Shown piece after piece: positions 49,762 to 61,000 of a stretch of 64,000 nucleotides of DNA. The DNA lies in NCBI GenBank assembly GCA_016748015.1, contig JAAOMT010000723.1, positions 62,001 to 126,000 on the forward strand, given 5' to 3'. Both the position numbers and the translations under genes were made by a program. Source of the DNA: Geosiphon pyriformis (lineage: Eukaryota; Glomeromycota; Glomeromycetes; Archaeosporales; Geosiphonaceae). Within the stretch, counting starts at the first letter, position 1. The number at the start of each line of letters is the position of its first letter. Below the pieces are notes generated by a model, which was not told the DNA's origin, did no database searches, and was given only the letters and a program-made list of their open reading frames with translations.

Positions 49762-52184
49762 ATGTTTATATGTAAATTATCAACTTATTTTTTCGAACTT
49801 TAATGTATATATACTGAAAGCATTTCAAGATTGATAATGATTTCTTTAATAGTCAAGGCTAGCACTTGGAACCTTTTTGATATTTCAAAAACCTATTAAT
49901 AGACTGCATGCTTTCAATGAATTTCCCTGGCTTTATCAAAAATAACCTTTTATTTTTCCCTCGATCAACGCAGATGCATCCTCATCATCCAATTCAATCT
50001 AACCAAAGAACCATGAGCAGGCTACATTAAAATATTCAATTTCTAATTTATACCAAAAATATTTCTCCTTATGAATTCATATCCGGTTAAAATCCGAGAG
50101 CCGAAAAAAAACTATAGAGGCTTTTGTTAAAAATCAATGCAAGAAACATCCATTTTGCCCTCAGCATTAGCAATCTTAACAACATTGTGAAAATCTTTCA
50201 ATCAACACAAGTAAGGTTATAAAGACATTTATTTCTTGAAAAATTAGTATATATTTGCATTTAAATAAAAAAATTTTGGGTGGTTAAATTTTTGAAATTC
50301 TATCCCTGAAAACATTACAACACTCCGACTTGGGAAAGGAAGCATTAATATCTTTGTTCCTTATAAAAAAAACCCTAAAAAATTACACTGAACTATTCCA
50401 ACATGTCTTTGAAGTTTACTTCCTCTTTGGCTAAAGGCAAAGCTTAATGTCCATTGATAAATTTTCTCTCTCTAACTGTATTTTCCTGGCCTGAAACAAA
50501 TGCTGAGGTGAAGCAAAATTTCAAAGGTTAGGCTCAGAGGCAACAACTTAATGAGCAGTATGTAAAATAAAATTTAGCAAATACAGGTATAGGTAACTTT
50601 GAGAGCATTTTAATGAATAATTCGACCCTCTTGGTTTTTGAAATGCAGCTATAGCTGTTGCTACTTTTAAAATGGCAGATTCAGAGCAGGTTTTGCTACC
50701 TATTTTTTGAGTCTCAGTCAGCAGCATAAGAAATCACAAACTATTTTCTTTTTTAAATTATAAATGAAGTTTATAAATAAAACAAGATTGCTTAGTGATT
50801 ATCTTTAAAGTATATGACTAAGCTGTTGCTTCAGACAGTTGAAAATTACAAACCCCGAAAGGGCGATGACTAAAATGCCTTGCATAAAATACTAAAAGAT
50901 TTTTTACATACAAATAGCATTAGTGTTTTTAATTTTAAAGCTATAAATTTTTCATAGGTATTTGTCAACCTTCAAAAATTACAATGCATTATAAAAATCT
51001 TAATATTAAATTTCATTTTTGTTCTTTCTAACGTATATTCAAGTAAAGATTGCTCATCCATCAATTATGAGCTATCCCTTACATCTTCTTAAGCATTGAT
51101 TATAATGACAAAGAATTCATTTCATAAAAGATGCTGATACTTAATAATGAAAATATTATTATAAATAGATTTTTAATATTAAATATTCTATTTTGCATTG
51201 TTAAAATTTATTTAGTTAAATTCATATTGTTCTTAATCACATTTTTTATGCATATTATTTTAACTCAACAAAATCTTAATTGTTAATTAAAAATTTAAAT
51301 ATTCAATAACAAATTTATTTAAATAGCAGTTTTTTATTTTTTTATATGATAATAGAAAAAATTATTATTTTTAAAAAAATTTTAAGACTCAAAATTGTTA
51401 AATTTTTATAAATTAATGATAAAACTTGTCAATTAACAAGAAAACTATTAAAAAAAATTTATAAAAGTTAATTAAAAAATATAAATTAATTATTGTAGCA
51501 TGAAAAATTATACAAAATATTACATGAAAAATATTTTGAATTAAACAAAAGTGAAAACTTTAAAAAAATATAAATTTTTACATAAGAGAATTTTCAATGC
51601 TGAAAATAAAATTTAAATCTAAACAAAAATTTATTAAAAAAATTAACATTTGAAAAACTTTTTTTTTTAAGTATAAATTAATCTAAAAAAAATTTTTATT
51701 TACATAATAAATTGTTTACTTATTAATTTTTCTTATTTTTAGCATGATAATTTCATTAAAATATTACACAAACATTATAAATATTTTATTGAAATTATAA
51801 AAATTACGTTTGCATTAGTTTTAAATTTGAAATCAAATTAACATTTTGTTATTACTAGAAGTCTTTGACTAAGTTTTTAAGAATAATTTAAACAAATTTT
51901 TTTTTTTGGTTAAATTTCTTTATTATATTTAATCACACTATTATCTTTTGATCAATTAATCTATAAAACTACATATTTTATATTTAGTTTATTTTTTTCC
52001 AAATTACTTTTTTTTTTTGATGATTTTAATTATATAATTTTACAATATAGCAACTTCAAACAAAATTAATATTGTTCTATTTATTCTTAATGTTTTTTAA
52101 TTCCAAAAATCAACAATTTTACATTATAGTGTCTCTTTTGATATGCGTGAGCAATTTCATTATCCACAAGTAAATCTGTGATTA
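49762..52184. other. Intergenic region, no gene seen
   Basis: 49762-51000 has moderate AT content; 51000-52150 is extremely AT-rich. No frame or RNA gene is supportable. Confidence 0.5.
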
Positions 52185-52445
52185 ATGCTAATTAATAACA
52201 TTTTTGTTGATTTTTATGATGGACAACAGAACCAATTGAAGCATAAAATTATCAAGAAGCCATTTAATAATAATAATAATAATAATATTGAATTCTTGAT
52301 GAGATTGATCAAGTTCATAGCTAAACTTGCAAAAAAAATTATACACATTTGGAATATTATTGAGATCAAATTTTGTACGAAACTTATTGAATCCGTGCCC
52401 AATAAAATATTAGATGATTATATAAGTGGAAACAAAAGATGGTAA
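52185..52445 (+). CDS. Weak small-protein candidate
   Basis: An 86-codon frame starting LINNIFVDFYDGQQ, with an Asn run encoded by an (AAT)n repeat, and then helix-forming Ile/Lys/Leu-rich sequence. It has a few Gly, Pro and Trp residues, slightly more protein-like than the chance frames around it. No family is recognisable and no supporting intron or paralogue was found. Confidence 0.22.
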   Translation: MLINNIFVDFYDGQQNQLKHKIIKKPFNNNNNNNIEFLMRLIKFIAKLAKKIIHIWNIIEIKFCTKLIESVPNKILDDYISGNKRW

Positions 52446-52810
52446 TGTAATAAAAGCAAATTAAAATCGTTTATCGTAACCCATATATTTGTGAAATAAA
52501 TCACTAACTCCTAACGAAAGATCTATCTTATTTTTTTCTCTCTTATCATCAATGTGATATCTAAATTTTCTCGGGTAGTATGATAAATTTTGCGAGTAAC
52601 TGTATACTCTAGTAATAACAATAGTAATCTGTGTTCTAATAACTAATATTGCATGTGGGTGGATTTTGTCAATAATTTTAAATTCATTATTTGAAATCTT
52701 AATTATTTAAGATATGGCTGAAAAAATACTTTTTTAAATCATAAATAACTTATGCATTGCCAAAAGGTTATATTTGTTTTAAGCAAAAATTTGAATTTTC
52801 TAACCCAAAA

Positions 52811-54461
52811 TCAATTCATTACGCTCGTAGAGTGTTTAGATGTTAGATCGGTTTTTGTACTGTTGAATATTGCAGGTAAAAATTTTGCCTCTTTAGGATC
52901 ACCAAATGGAGCCATTTGAAGCTTTAATTTGAGTACGCTTTCCTTTCCACTTGTGCACTCTTTGGTTGGATCCCATTCGGAAAATTTTTCTTGTAATAGA
53001 ATAATTTCTTTTGTAAGAGTATTAGAAGTCAAAATGTGAGGATCTGATAAAAGTCCACGAATTGCCCAAGGAAAGTAGAATTCATTTGGATAATTTCGGT
53101 GATCAAAATCTTCAAAGATGGGTTCTACTTGATCAATTCTCTTAGATTCAAAAAGGTGTTGAATCGAATATCTTCATTTTTAAAAGATAAGATTGGGTGT
53201 AAAACAGCCCATGATTCGCAAAGACAAAAGTAACATGATTGGGTAAGCTTACTTGTAAGTTTCAGGCTCCGTGTAGATCCGACGATGCCCACCATCTTTC
53301 AGGTAGCCGACAATTGAGTCACTGATATACAATAAGAGGTTTTGATCCGACAAGCCAGAGTTGCGAAGTAAAATGAGGTAACGAATAAGATCAGCTATAA
53401 ACTGCCGGCACCTATATGCATCTTCGTTAATGTAGATACAACGAGTTATCGCTGGATGATTAAAGTTAACAAAAAGAGACGAATGTAACTAAGGGACCAA
53501 AGAGAAATGGTATTAATCATATGACACAATTAAAATATTACTTTTATAAATAAATTTAGCAAGATACCGGAACGACTTCATCATTTCCCGAAGCCATGTA
53601 AACAATTTTCACTCCCTGGATTAAAACATTTCGGGTCGCATCTCGATACCTTTGAGCAAGTTTACTCTGGGAAAATTGGAACTGGAATAATTCAATTGTT
53701 GGCAGGTCATTTAGCACTATTCCTTCAATTTCAGCGGCGAACCTAAAACCTGAAACAGGCCCTTGATTGATTCCAGCCATCAACAAGGCACAAATTTGTT
53801 GATTTTTTGAATTCAATATCTCGGAATCGAGTAACATCGAAAGTAATAGTATGCTAGTTGGTACTCCTTGAGAGTGAGATACAATGAAGATAAATTTTGC
53901 TTCTTCCAAACTTTTTCTTTGGGCTATGTTGGTCTTTATATTTTCATAATATTTTTCCACCCTATCTTCAACTTTGCCATGACCTGATAATGAAATTTTA
54001 GTAATATTGGCTTCTTCGGATTTTATTTTTAAGTATTCACAAATGGAATCTTTCATTTTTTCGCAAAACAATTCGGAAGGTGGAGTAGGATAAAGTTTTT
54101 GCAAGAGATTAGGCATCCATCCGTGAATTCCAATAATTGCGATAGATTGCCTTTTACTGGACTTTGGAGGAAGTTTAATAGCTTTCCCAACAGTATTTAA
54201 ACTGGTATTTTCCACAACAATTTCACGAGATTGAGTTTTCATCTGAAATAAATCTTTATGGTCAGATATTTTGCTAGATGTTATTCCACGATAATTCTCT
54301 TCTCGAGATTTATGGGGAAAAATTTTATTTATATTCTCTTTAATGGCAACGCTGGATTTAATAAGTCCCCTAGGATCTTCAATATTGCGGGATCTGGGTA
54401 CTGTTGAATCAAAATCTCTTTCTTTGATAACAATAATATCATTAAACGCTGGGAGAATCAT
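52811..54461 (-). CDS. Fungal alpha/beta hydrolase (lipase/esterase-like), three exons
   Basis: Exons are 54461-53568, 53488-53253 and 53171-52811. Introns are 79 nt (phase 0, GTATCT...CTTAG) and 81 nt (phase 2, GTAAGC...GAAG). The spliced length is 496 residues. The first 100 residues are polar. Then follows the hydrolase core: IAIIGIHGWMP (oxyanion-hole HG at 113-114), the nucleophile elbow FIVSHSQG (Ser197, with SxSxG in place of GxSxG), LLMAGINQGP, and GNDEVVP (Asp294). Exon 2 carries LRNSGLSDQNLLLYISDS and GGHRRIY, where His366 is the likely third catalytic residue. Exon 3 has FYFPWAIRGLLSDPH. These blocks match an uncharacterised, widely conserved fungal hydrolase family (usual elbow THSQG). 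The continuity of the family pattern across both introns supports the model. There is no signal peptide, so it is probably intracellular. The substrate is unknown. Confidence 0.85.
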
Positions 54462-56676
54462 TGTGCTTTTTTTAAAGAGTAAAGATTGGGATTTAATTAA
54501 AAGGTAAGGGAAGCAATAAAACTCCAGTTTAAAAAGGGTTTTTTATCACTCAAAGAAATCATGCTGATTCTAATCAATCATTTTTCTACACAATTGAACT
54601 TTGTCTGATCAATTGAGTTACAATATTTTATCAAGAGTGAATGTCAAGGTGACGATATAAATTCAATTTATCAAAAATTATGTAATAAAATGGTTAAAAA
54701 TAGTTAATTTAAAGAATTATATTTGTTCATAAAAAATCATGATGCTCAACTGATACATTTCATATCTTCAAAAACCAGTAGAATGCTAAAAGTAAATACG
54801 TTTTTGAGATTTTTAAGTTTGAACCATTTTATGAGAGAATATTTCAAAAATGACAATTTCTAAAGTCTTTTCTTTATCAAACCAAATTAATAAAATTCTA
54901 TTGAATAATGTTTCTTATTTATCAAAATAAATCTTTCAATTATTAATAATTGATTTCCGTTTCATATAGATAAAGGAAGCCGGTAGCACTGTTTTTTTTT
55001 CTCGATAAAAATAACAATTCTATTAATAAAACGCTACTCTTCAATATAGAAAAAAAGATTTTGGTAAATTTTCGTTTTTTTCTAACTTAGTTAAAAAATT
55101 AACCTTTTTAAAATTTTTATTTTATATGAGTTTTTTTTTAAAAAAAAAACCATTTCCTTCATCTATTTCATTATTTCTCTTTGAATCATTTCTTTTCTAA
55201 AAGGATTTTAACATTAAAAATAAATTAATAAAAATATTTTTTGAAAGTATTTATTATATTTTTTAAAGGCTTTTTTTAATTTTCATTTCACTCCATCTAT
55301 CTAAATACTAAATTGTATAAATATTTTTATCTCAAATAAAAAAAAATTCCCACAGAGACTTGATGAAAATATTGAATTATCATTTAAAGGTATTAATAAG
55401 TATGATATTTCAAATTATATTTTATACAAAATGTTGATTTCTATTTTTTATTGGAAATTTTAGATTTGATGATTATTTTGGTTGACCCAAGAATTAAAAT
55501 CTCTTTGGATAAATGTGCTCAATGATCCGGTTAAAATTAGTTGAATGAGCAAAAGTATATAATAATATTTTGAATGCCAACAAATATTTTATACTATATA
55601 TATTCGAACTTTTTTTTTTCAAGAATAAGGAATTCGAATGAAATTTATTATTATATTTGTTAAGGAGGAGAAATTGTTATTTTTCAAATTAAAAAGTTTT
55701 ACTTTATAGAAAAACTAAGTGTAAACTAAATCTGGTGTTTTATTTAACCTTCAAAATTATAATTTCTTAAAAATAATGAAACTATCAACTCTACTTTTAA
55801 CTCAACTGGGCCTCCCGTTGCCGCTTTTAAAAATGAATGTGAATGCTTTTTCCAAAAAATTTTCTTGTTCCCCATAAATTATATGACTCTTATCCTAAAA
55901 ATGATGAACTCTAAAATCTTTGAAAAAACAATAAAATAGATAATCCACCTTAATATCATCGATTCATTTTGATATTTGAAAAAATCAAAATCGACCTTTC
56001 CTAAATAATTTCAAAGAGAAGAAAAGTTTCTATATTGCAAGAATATCCCAAACATCTTATGGGAATAAACAGTATTTTTGTGTGAGTGAACAGACTCTTT
56101 GGGCTCAATGGAGATTCACAAGTGTTTCGTTTAGTGTAACATAAATCATAATTGATTTTTTCCCAAGTCTAATATCTCTTTACTAACATAATATTGTTAC
56201 TCAATTTATCAAATGTGATTTTATGTAATTATTATTATTATTATTATTATTATTATCTTTATCATCATACTAAAGATCAATTTAGGTCTGTAAGGTGAAA
56301 GATGAAAATCAATCATCAGGAAATATTGATTTATACCCCGCCATTCCCGGGTACATTTAAAAATTTTCAGTAAATTAAATTTTTTACACTTAAAATTATC
56401 AAGTCTTAATAGTCTTTAAGAAAGAGAATATCATTTTTAAGTATAGTTTCTTAAAATTTTTAATGATACCAATTGTTTTAACAAAAAAAAATACTATTAT
56501 GTAGGTAGTTCCATACTTTTAAGGAAAGCTGCTTTTAAAACATATACATCATTACTTAAATTTCCTTTCGACTTTTTCACTTTTATTTTTTCGTGTCTTT
56601 AATCCTTTTAATGATATTTTGATTCAAAAATTTAATGAAAATTACCTGATCATCATCGTCAGCTTACTCTATTATG
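54462..56676. other. Divergent intergenic region
   Basis: 2.2 kb between divergently transcribed genes, holding both promoters. It is AT-rich, with an (ATT)n tract at 56227-56256. No gene is seen. Confidence 0.5.
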
Positions 56677-56684
56677 TATAAAAG
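56677..56684 (+). promoter_or_regulatory. TATA box of the secreted-protein gene
   Basis: TATAAAAG, 207 nt before the ATG at 56891, in a stretch less AT-rich than most of the window. Transcription would start near 56710, giving a leader of about 180 nt. Confidence 0.5.
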
Positions 56685-56890
56685 AAATGGCTACCAATTC
56701 TTTTGGTTCTTTAGTCGAACCTTTTCGATTCACTCACTTTCTTTAAGATTCTCCTTTAATTGCTAAAGTTACTTGACGACAATACCTTTCTTCTAAAACA
56801 CCAAAAAAAATTTTAACGAGTGACAAAAGCAATTTTATATTCCTCATATCCAAATTTACGAGAAATTTTAACGTTTATATCCCTTTTAAA

Positions 56891-57508
56891 ATGACAATCA
56901 AACCATCCTTATTCTTGATTACTTTTCTTTTGGTAGTTACACTCACCAAAGGTCAGCCGCTCGACCCGGGATCTTTGAATACCAACAATATATCCTCATT
57001 AAGCCTTACCGGGACACCCTTATCAAATCTTACTGGGACACCCTTATCAAATCTTACCGGGACGCCCGCATCGAATCTTACAGGGACACCCGCATTGAAT
57101 CTTACAGGGATACCCATATCAAATCTTACAAGTCTTCAGCCTGCTGATATTTCAGGTCGAGTCTTAACTACCAAGGAAAAAGACTTAGGTTTCACCATTA
57201 CCGGTCTTGCGAACGATACAGCTGTAATAACTGGTCAAGTTAATCAGCTCATTGGATTCATTAAACCAGGAAATCTCTTGGATATTTCAATCCAATTAGG
57301 CAATCTCTTAGCGGTTAACCTTTCAGCATTACCAGGTGGTCGACAATTAGTGGGTGCTCTCCAGCCTGGTGCCACAAATCCCCTTAATTTCACAGTCCCA
57401 GCCGCACAGCTGCTCAAATTTTTCGCGCCAGCTGATTTGCCATTAAGTCTTCTATTACGCAATCTGCAAAGTGGTGAGACAAGGAGTTTCCCGTTAACTT
57501 TGATTTAA
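56891..57508 (+). CDS. Secreted N-glycosylatable protein with short NLTGTP tandem repeats
   Basis: A 205-codon single-exon gene. The signal peptide covers residues 1-21 (LFLITFLLVVTLTKG). Residues about 36-80 are five to six tandem copies of an eight-residue unit, NLTGTPLS and variants (PAS, PAL, IPIS), each carrying an N-x-T glycosylation site. At DNA level the unit is 24 bp and nearly identical between copies, so the array expanded recently. Residues 90-205 form a more complex domain with hydrophobic heptad-like strands: DLGFTITGLANDTAVITGQ, IGFIKPGNLLDISIQLGNLL, LPGGRQLVGALQPGA, LLKFFAPADLPLSLLLRNL. There is no membrane anchor or GPI signal, so it is probably a secreted or wall protein. 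I do not recognise the domain. A TATA box lies upstream and a polyadenylation signal downstream. Confidence 0.85.
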   Translation: MTIKPSLFLITFLLVVTLTKGQPLDPGSLNTNNISSLSLTGTPLSNLTGTPLSNLTGTPASNLTGTPALNLTGIPISNLTSLQPADISGRVLTTKEKDLGFTITGLANDTAVITGQVNQLIGFIKPGNLLDISIQLGNLLAVNLSALPGGRQLVGALQPGATNPLNFTVPAAQLLKFFAPADLPLSLLLRNLQSGETRSFPLTLI

Positions 57509-57563
57509 ATAACAGATGTACTATATAGGATGTAATTGTAATATTTTGCTCATTAAAAAATAA

Positions 57564-57569
57564 AATAAA
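57564..57569 (+). terminator. Polyadenylation signal AATAAA
   Basis: AATAAA located 56 nt after the stop codon at 57508, at the usual distance for a fungal 3' end. Confidence 0.45.
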
Positions 57570-59518
57570 GATTTCTTGTAAAAGTTGGACAAAAATTCAA
57601 AAAGTCTTGGTCAATGACAAAGAAAAGTTGGTTCATGAATTCTAAAGCTTTTCAAATTAACATTAACAAATTATTTTCCTTGATTTTGCATTGACTAGTA
57701 AAAAGAACCTAAAAACTTTAATTTGGGTTGAACAGAAAAATTGGTCATTGCCTTAACTTTAACATTTGTTTTATCGTTTATCACTTCCGCTTTGAGCGAA
57801 AAAAAAATTCTTTCCATCGGGACAAAATAGATTCAGCTGAATAGAATTAATGTGTCTTTTACGAAAGTGTAAAGTACGTTAAGCTAGAAATACTTTAAAC
57901 GCAAAAATTATATGCTTCTATATAGAAGAAATAATTCGACTATTTTTCAAGAGTTCAAGTCCAAAGTAATCAATCTTTTTCTTTTTTTTTACTTATTCCA
58001 GAATCATGCTTTTGAAAAACATTTCCTAATATCATGCAGTTGCTTAGATTACATTTGTCAATTTTGAAAACTATTGTAAAAAATAATTGGCATTTCTTTT
58101 ACAACAAAAAACTCGTGAGATTTTAAAAATTTGGCAAGAATCTTGGGTTTTAAATTTAAAAAATTTAGAACCTTTTTAAGATTTTAATTACAATTAAATT
58201 ATTTAAAGACTTTGTATCAAGGTTTATTCTAACTTTTCTATCTAGACTGAATCGAAAGTTTTGTTTATTTTAAATCTGAGAAATCTCTTGAGCTTCCGGT
58301 GTTAATATTATTTTTTGATCAAATATTTTTTAAGCAGAATTAATCCTTTTTGATTGTCAAATTTTTTATTCGTTTATAAGAAATATTTGAAAATCAAGTC
58401 AATTTGCTTGTAATCTTTTAAGATGTTGAATTATGTTCAAATAAAAATTTAATTGGACTTTTAAAAAAAGTTACAAATTTCATCTAATTTATTCATGAGG
58501 AGTCTTTTGAAAACAAAGATTGAATCGAAACCAAAAAAAATCTTCAATTTCTCATTCTTTCCACAAAAAGAAATTAAAAGGTTTTACGTTTTTTCAAAAA
58601 AAAAAATAAATAAATTGTTGTCAATTCAATTTTTAGCTCTTTCTTAATTAGGGTTTAGAAAATTTTCAAATTTTGGAAGAATTTTACTTTTGATTATGAA
58701 AAATAAATAAATAACCAACCTATGAGAAGATTTTTAAATAAAGCTTTATAAAAAAAAAAGAGTTCAAAATTACTTTTCAATTTTTATAAAATTCTCTTCC
58801 AAAAAAAAATAAGCATTTTTTCAACGTGATCATCTTAAGGAACTTAATTAAAGTAATAATTTGTGCTGCAGGAGATATCCAGCTAAAAGAACTGCGTATC
58901 TTTCGAATAACTTAAAAAGTTCATGTATTTAAATATTATTTCACCCTCAACAGTTAAATTATTGTTTAATTTTCAATTAATTTTAAAATCTTAAAAAACT
59001 ACTTTTTGAATTCTTAATTTTTAATGATGATGCAAAAATTTTTAGGTCAAAAATAATTTCTTTTACCAAAAATTTTATTTTTTTTTAAAGTTCTTTATCT
59101 CAAAATTTCATATTGGCTCAGGAAATCTTTCTTATTTAGTTTTACTAGTAGAAAATGGTTTATCACTCTATTTTTTTAACGTAAAAATAAGTTATTTGCT
59201 AAATAATTTTCATCATGTTCAAAGATTTAAATGATTCCTTGTATGTCTACATACTTCATGTTTAAAAACCGTTCATTCTCAGGTGAGAAGGGGGAATTAT
59301 AAAATTCTTTTAAGCTCAAATTAAAGCGGGAATAAACTCAATTTAAACTTTTACTTTTTCTTTAAATAAAAATAGAGATTTTATGAGCTGATATAGTGTT
59401 TATTTTTATCAAACTACTTGAAAAAATAAAATAAAACCCCGAGTTCGAATATAATCTTCCTTTTAATGAGGATGGACCTTCATGTGTTGACTTATACTCA
59501 AAATGCAAAAGTTTATTT
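57570..59518. other. Intergenic region upstream of the mucin-like gene
   Basis: About 1.9 kb of AT-rich DNA without a supportable gene. The promoter of the repeat gene is either here or inside the assembly gap. Confidence 0.45.
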
Positions 59519-59527
59519 TTGAAAATA

Positions 59528-59553
59528 CCCCCCCCCCCCCCCCCCCCCCCCCC
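59528..59553. repeat. Poly-C run of 26 bases
   Basis: Twenty-six consecutive C bases running directly into the N gap. In a window where C is scarce this is either a real homopolymer that stopped assembly or an artefact at a contig end. Confidence 0.9.
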
Positions 59554-59827
59554 NNNNNNNNNNNNNNNNNNNNNNNNNNNNNNNNNNNNNNNNNNNNNNN
59601 NNNNNNNNNNNNNNNNNNNNNNNNNNNNNNNNNNNNNNNNNNNNNNNNNNNNNNNNNNNNNNNNNNNNNNNNNNNNNNNNNNNNNNNNNNNNNNNNNNNN
59701 NNNNNNNNNNNNNNNNNNNNNNNNNNNNNNNNNNNNNNNNNNNNNNNNNNNNNNNNNNNNNNNNNNNNNNNNNNNNNNNNNNNNNNNNNNNNNNNNNNNN
59801 NNNNNNNNNNNNNNNNNNNNNNNNNNN
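59554..59827. other. Assembly gap (274 N)
   Basis: A run of N between the poly-C tract and the tandem-repeat gene. The true length is unknown and probably longer or shorter than shown, since a repeat array starts at its edge. Confidence 0.99.
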
Positions 59828-60931
59828 CCAACTGAAACAACCACCTCATCAACAACTACTGAAACGACTAGCTGTCCAACTGAAACCACAGCTTCACCAA
59901 CAACTACAGAAACGACTAGCTGTACACCAACTGAAACAACCACCTCATCAACAACTACTGAAACGACTAGCTGTACACCAACTGAAACAACCACCTCATC
60001 AACAACTACTGAAACGACTAGCTGTCCAACTGAAACCACAGCTTCACCAACAACTACAGAAACGACTAGCTGTACACCAACTGAAACAACCACCTCATCA
60101 ACAACTACTGAAACGACTAGCTGTACACCAACTGAAACAACCACCTCATCAACAACTACTGAAACGACTAGCTGTCCAACTGAAACCACAGCTTCACCAA
60201 CAACTACAGAAACGACCAGCTGTCCGACTGAAACGACTACTTCATCAACAACTACGGAAACGACTAGCTGTCCACCAACTGAAACAACCACCTCACCAAC
60301 AACTACTGAAACGACTAGCTGTCCAACTGAAACCACAGCTTCACCAACAACTACAGAAACGACCAGCTGTCCGACTGAAACGACTACTTCATCAACAACT
60401 ACGGAAACGACTAGCTGTACACCAACTGAAACAACCACCTCACCAACAACTACTGAAACGACTAGCTGTCCAACTGAAACCACAGCTTCACCAACAACTA
60501 CAGAAACGACCAGCTGTCCGACTGAAACGACTACTTCATCAACAACTACGGAAACGACTAGCTGTCCACCAACTGAAACAACCACCTCACCAACAACTAC
60601 TGAAACGACTAGCTGTCCAACTGAAACCACAGCTTCACCAACAACTACAGAAACGACCAGCTGTCCGACTGAAACGACTACTTCATCAACAACTACGGAA
60701 ACGACTAGCTGTCCACCAACAACTACAGAAACGACTAGCTGTCCACCAACTGAAACAACCACCTCACCAACAACTACTGAAACGACTAGCTGTCCACCAA
60801 CTGAAACCACAGCTTCACCAACAACTACTGAAACGGCTAGCTGCCCTCCAACTGAAACGACAACTTCACCAACAACTAAAAAAACGGCTGGCCTTGGATC
60901 GAAACCAACAACTTCGGGAGAAACAGCCTGA
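59828..60931 (+). CDS. Mucin-like Thr-rich repeat protein, 5' end lost in the gap
   Basis: A partial gene, open from the gap edge. It encodes about twenty copies of a unit such as PTETTTSSTTTETTSC or PTETTASPTTTETTSC, with one Cys at the end of nearly every unit and small Pro/Thr insertions between units. The array is arranged in higher-order patterns, with longer blocks repeated almost identically (for example around 60180-60300, 60300-60420 and 60460-60580). This is the design of secreted, heavily O-glycosylated mucin or flocculin-type wall proteins; the start, signal peptide and any N-terminal domain are missing. After the repeats the frame ends at a TGA at 60929-60931, but the +1 frame continues in the same style (KSTSCSFTTEPTTKS) to a TAA near 61000. 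A one-base difference in the GGG at about 60916 would explain this, either a frameshift mutation or a sequence error. Confidence 0.8.
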   Translation, partial: PTETTTSSTTTETTSCPTETTASPTTTETTSCTPTETTTSSTTTETTSCTPTETTTSSTTTETTSCPTETTASPTTTETTSCTPTETTTSSTTTETTSCTPTETTTSSTTTETTSCPTETTASPTTTETTSCPTETTTSSTTTETTSCPPTETTTSPTTTETTSCPTETTASPTTTETTSCPTETTTSSTTTETTSCTPTETTTSPTTTETTSCPTETTASPTTTETTSCPTETTTSSTTTETTSCPPTETTTSPTTTETTSCPTETTASPTTTETTSCPTETTTSSTTTETTSCPPTTTETTSCPPTETTTSPTTTETTSCPPTETTASPTTTETASCPPTETTTSPTTKKTAGLGSKPTTSGETA

Positions 60932-61000
60932 TAAATCGACTAGTTGCTCATTTACCACTGAACCAACAACCAAAAGCGCTGAGTCTACCGAATGTTGCTA

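Noticed and set aside
59463-59855. Frames reading through the N gap
   Set aside because: They are open only because N has no stop codons; no evidence for coding across the gap.
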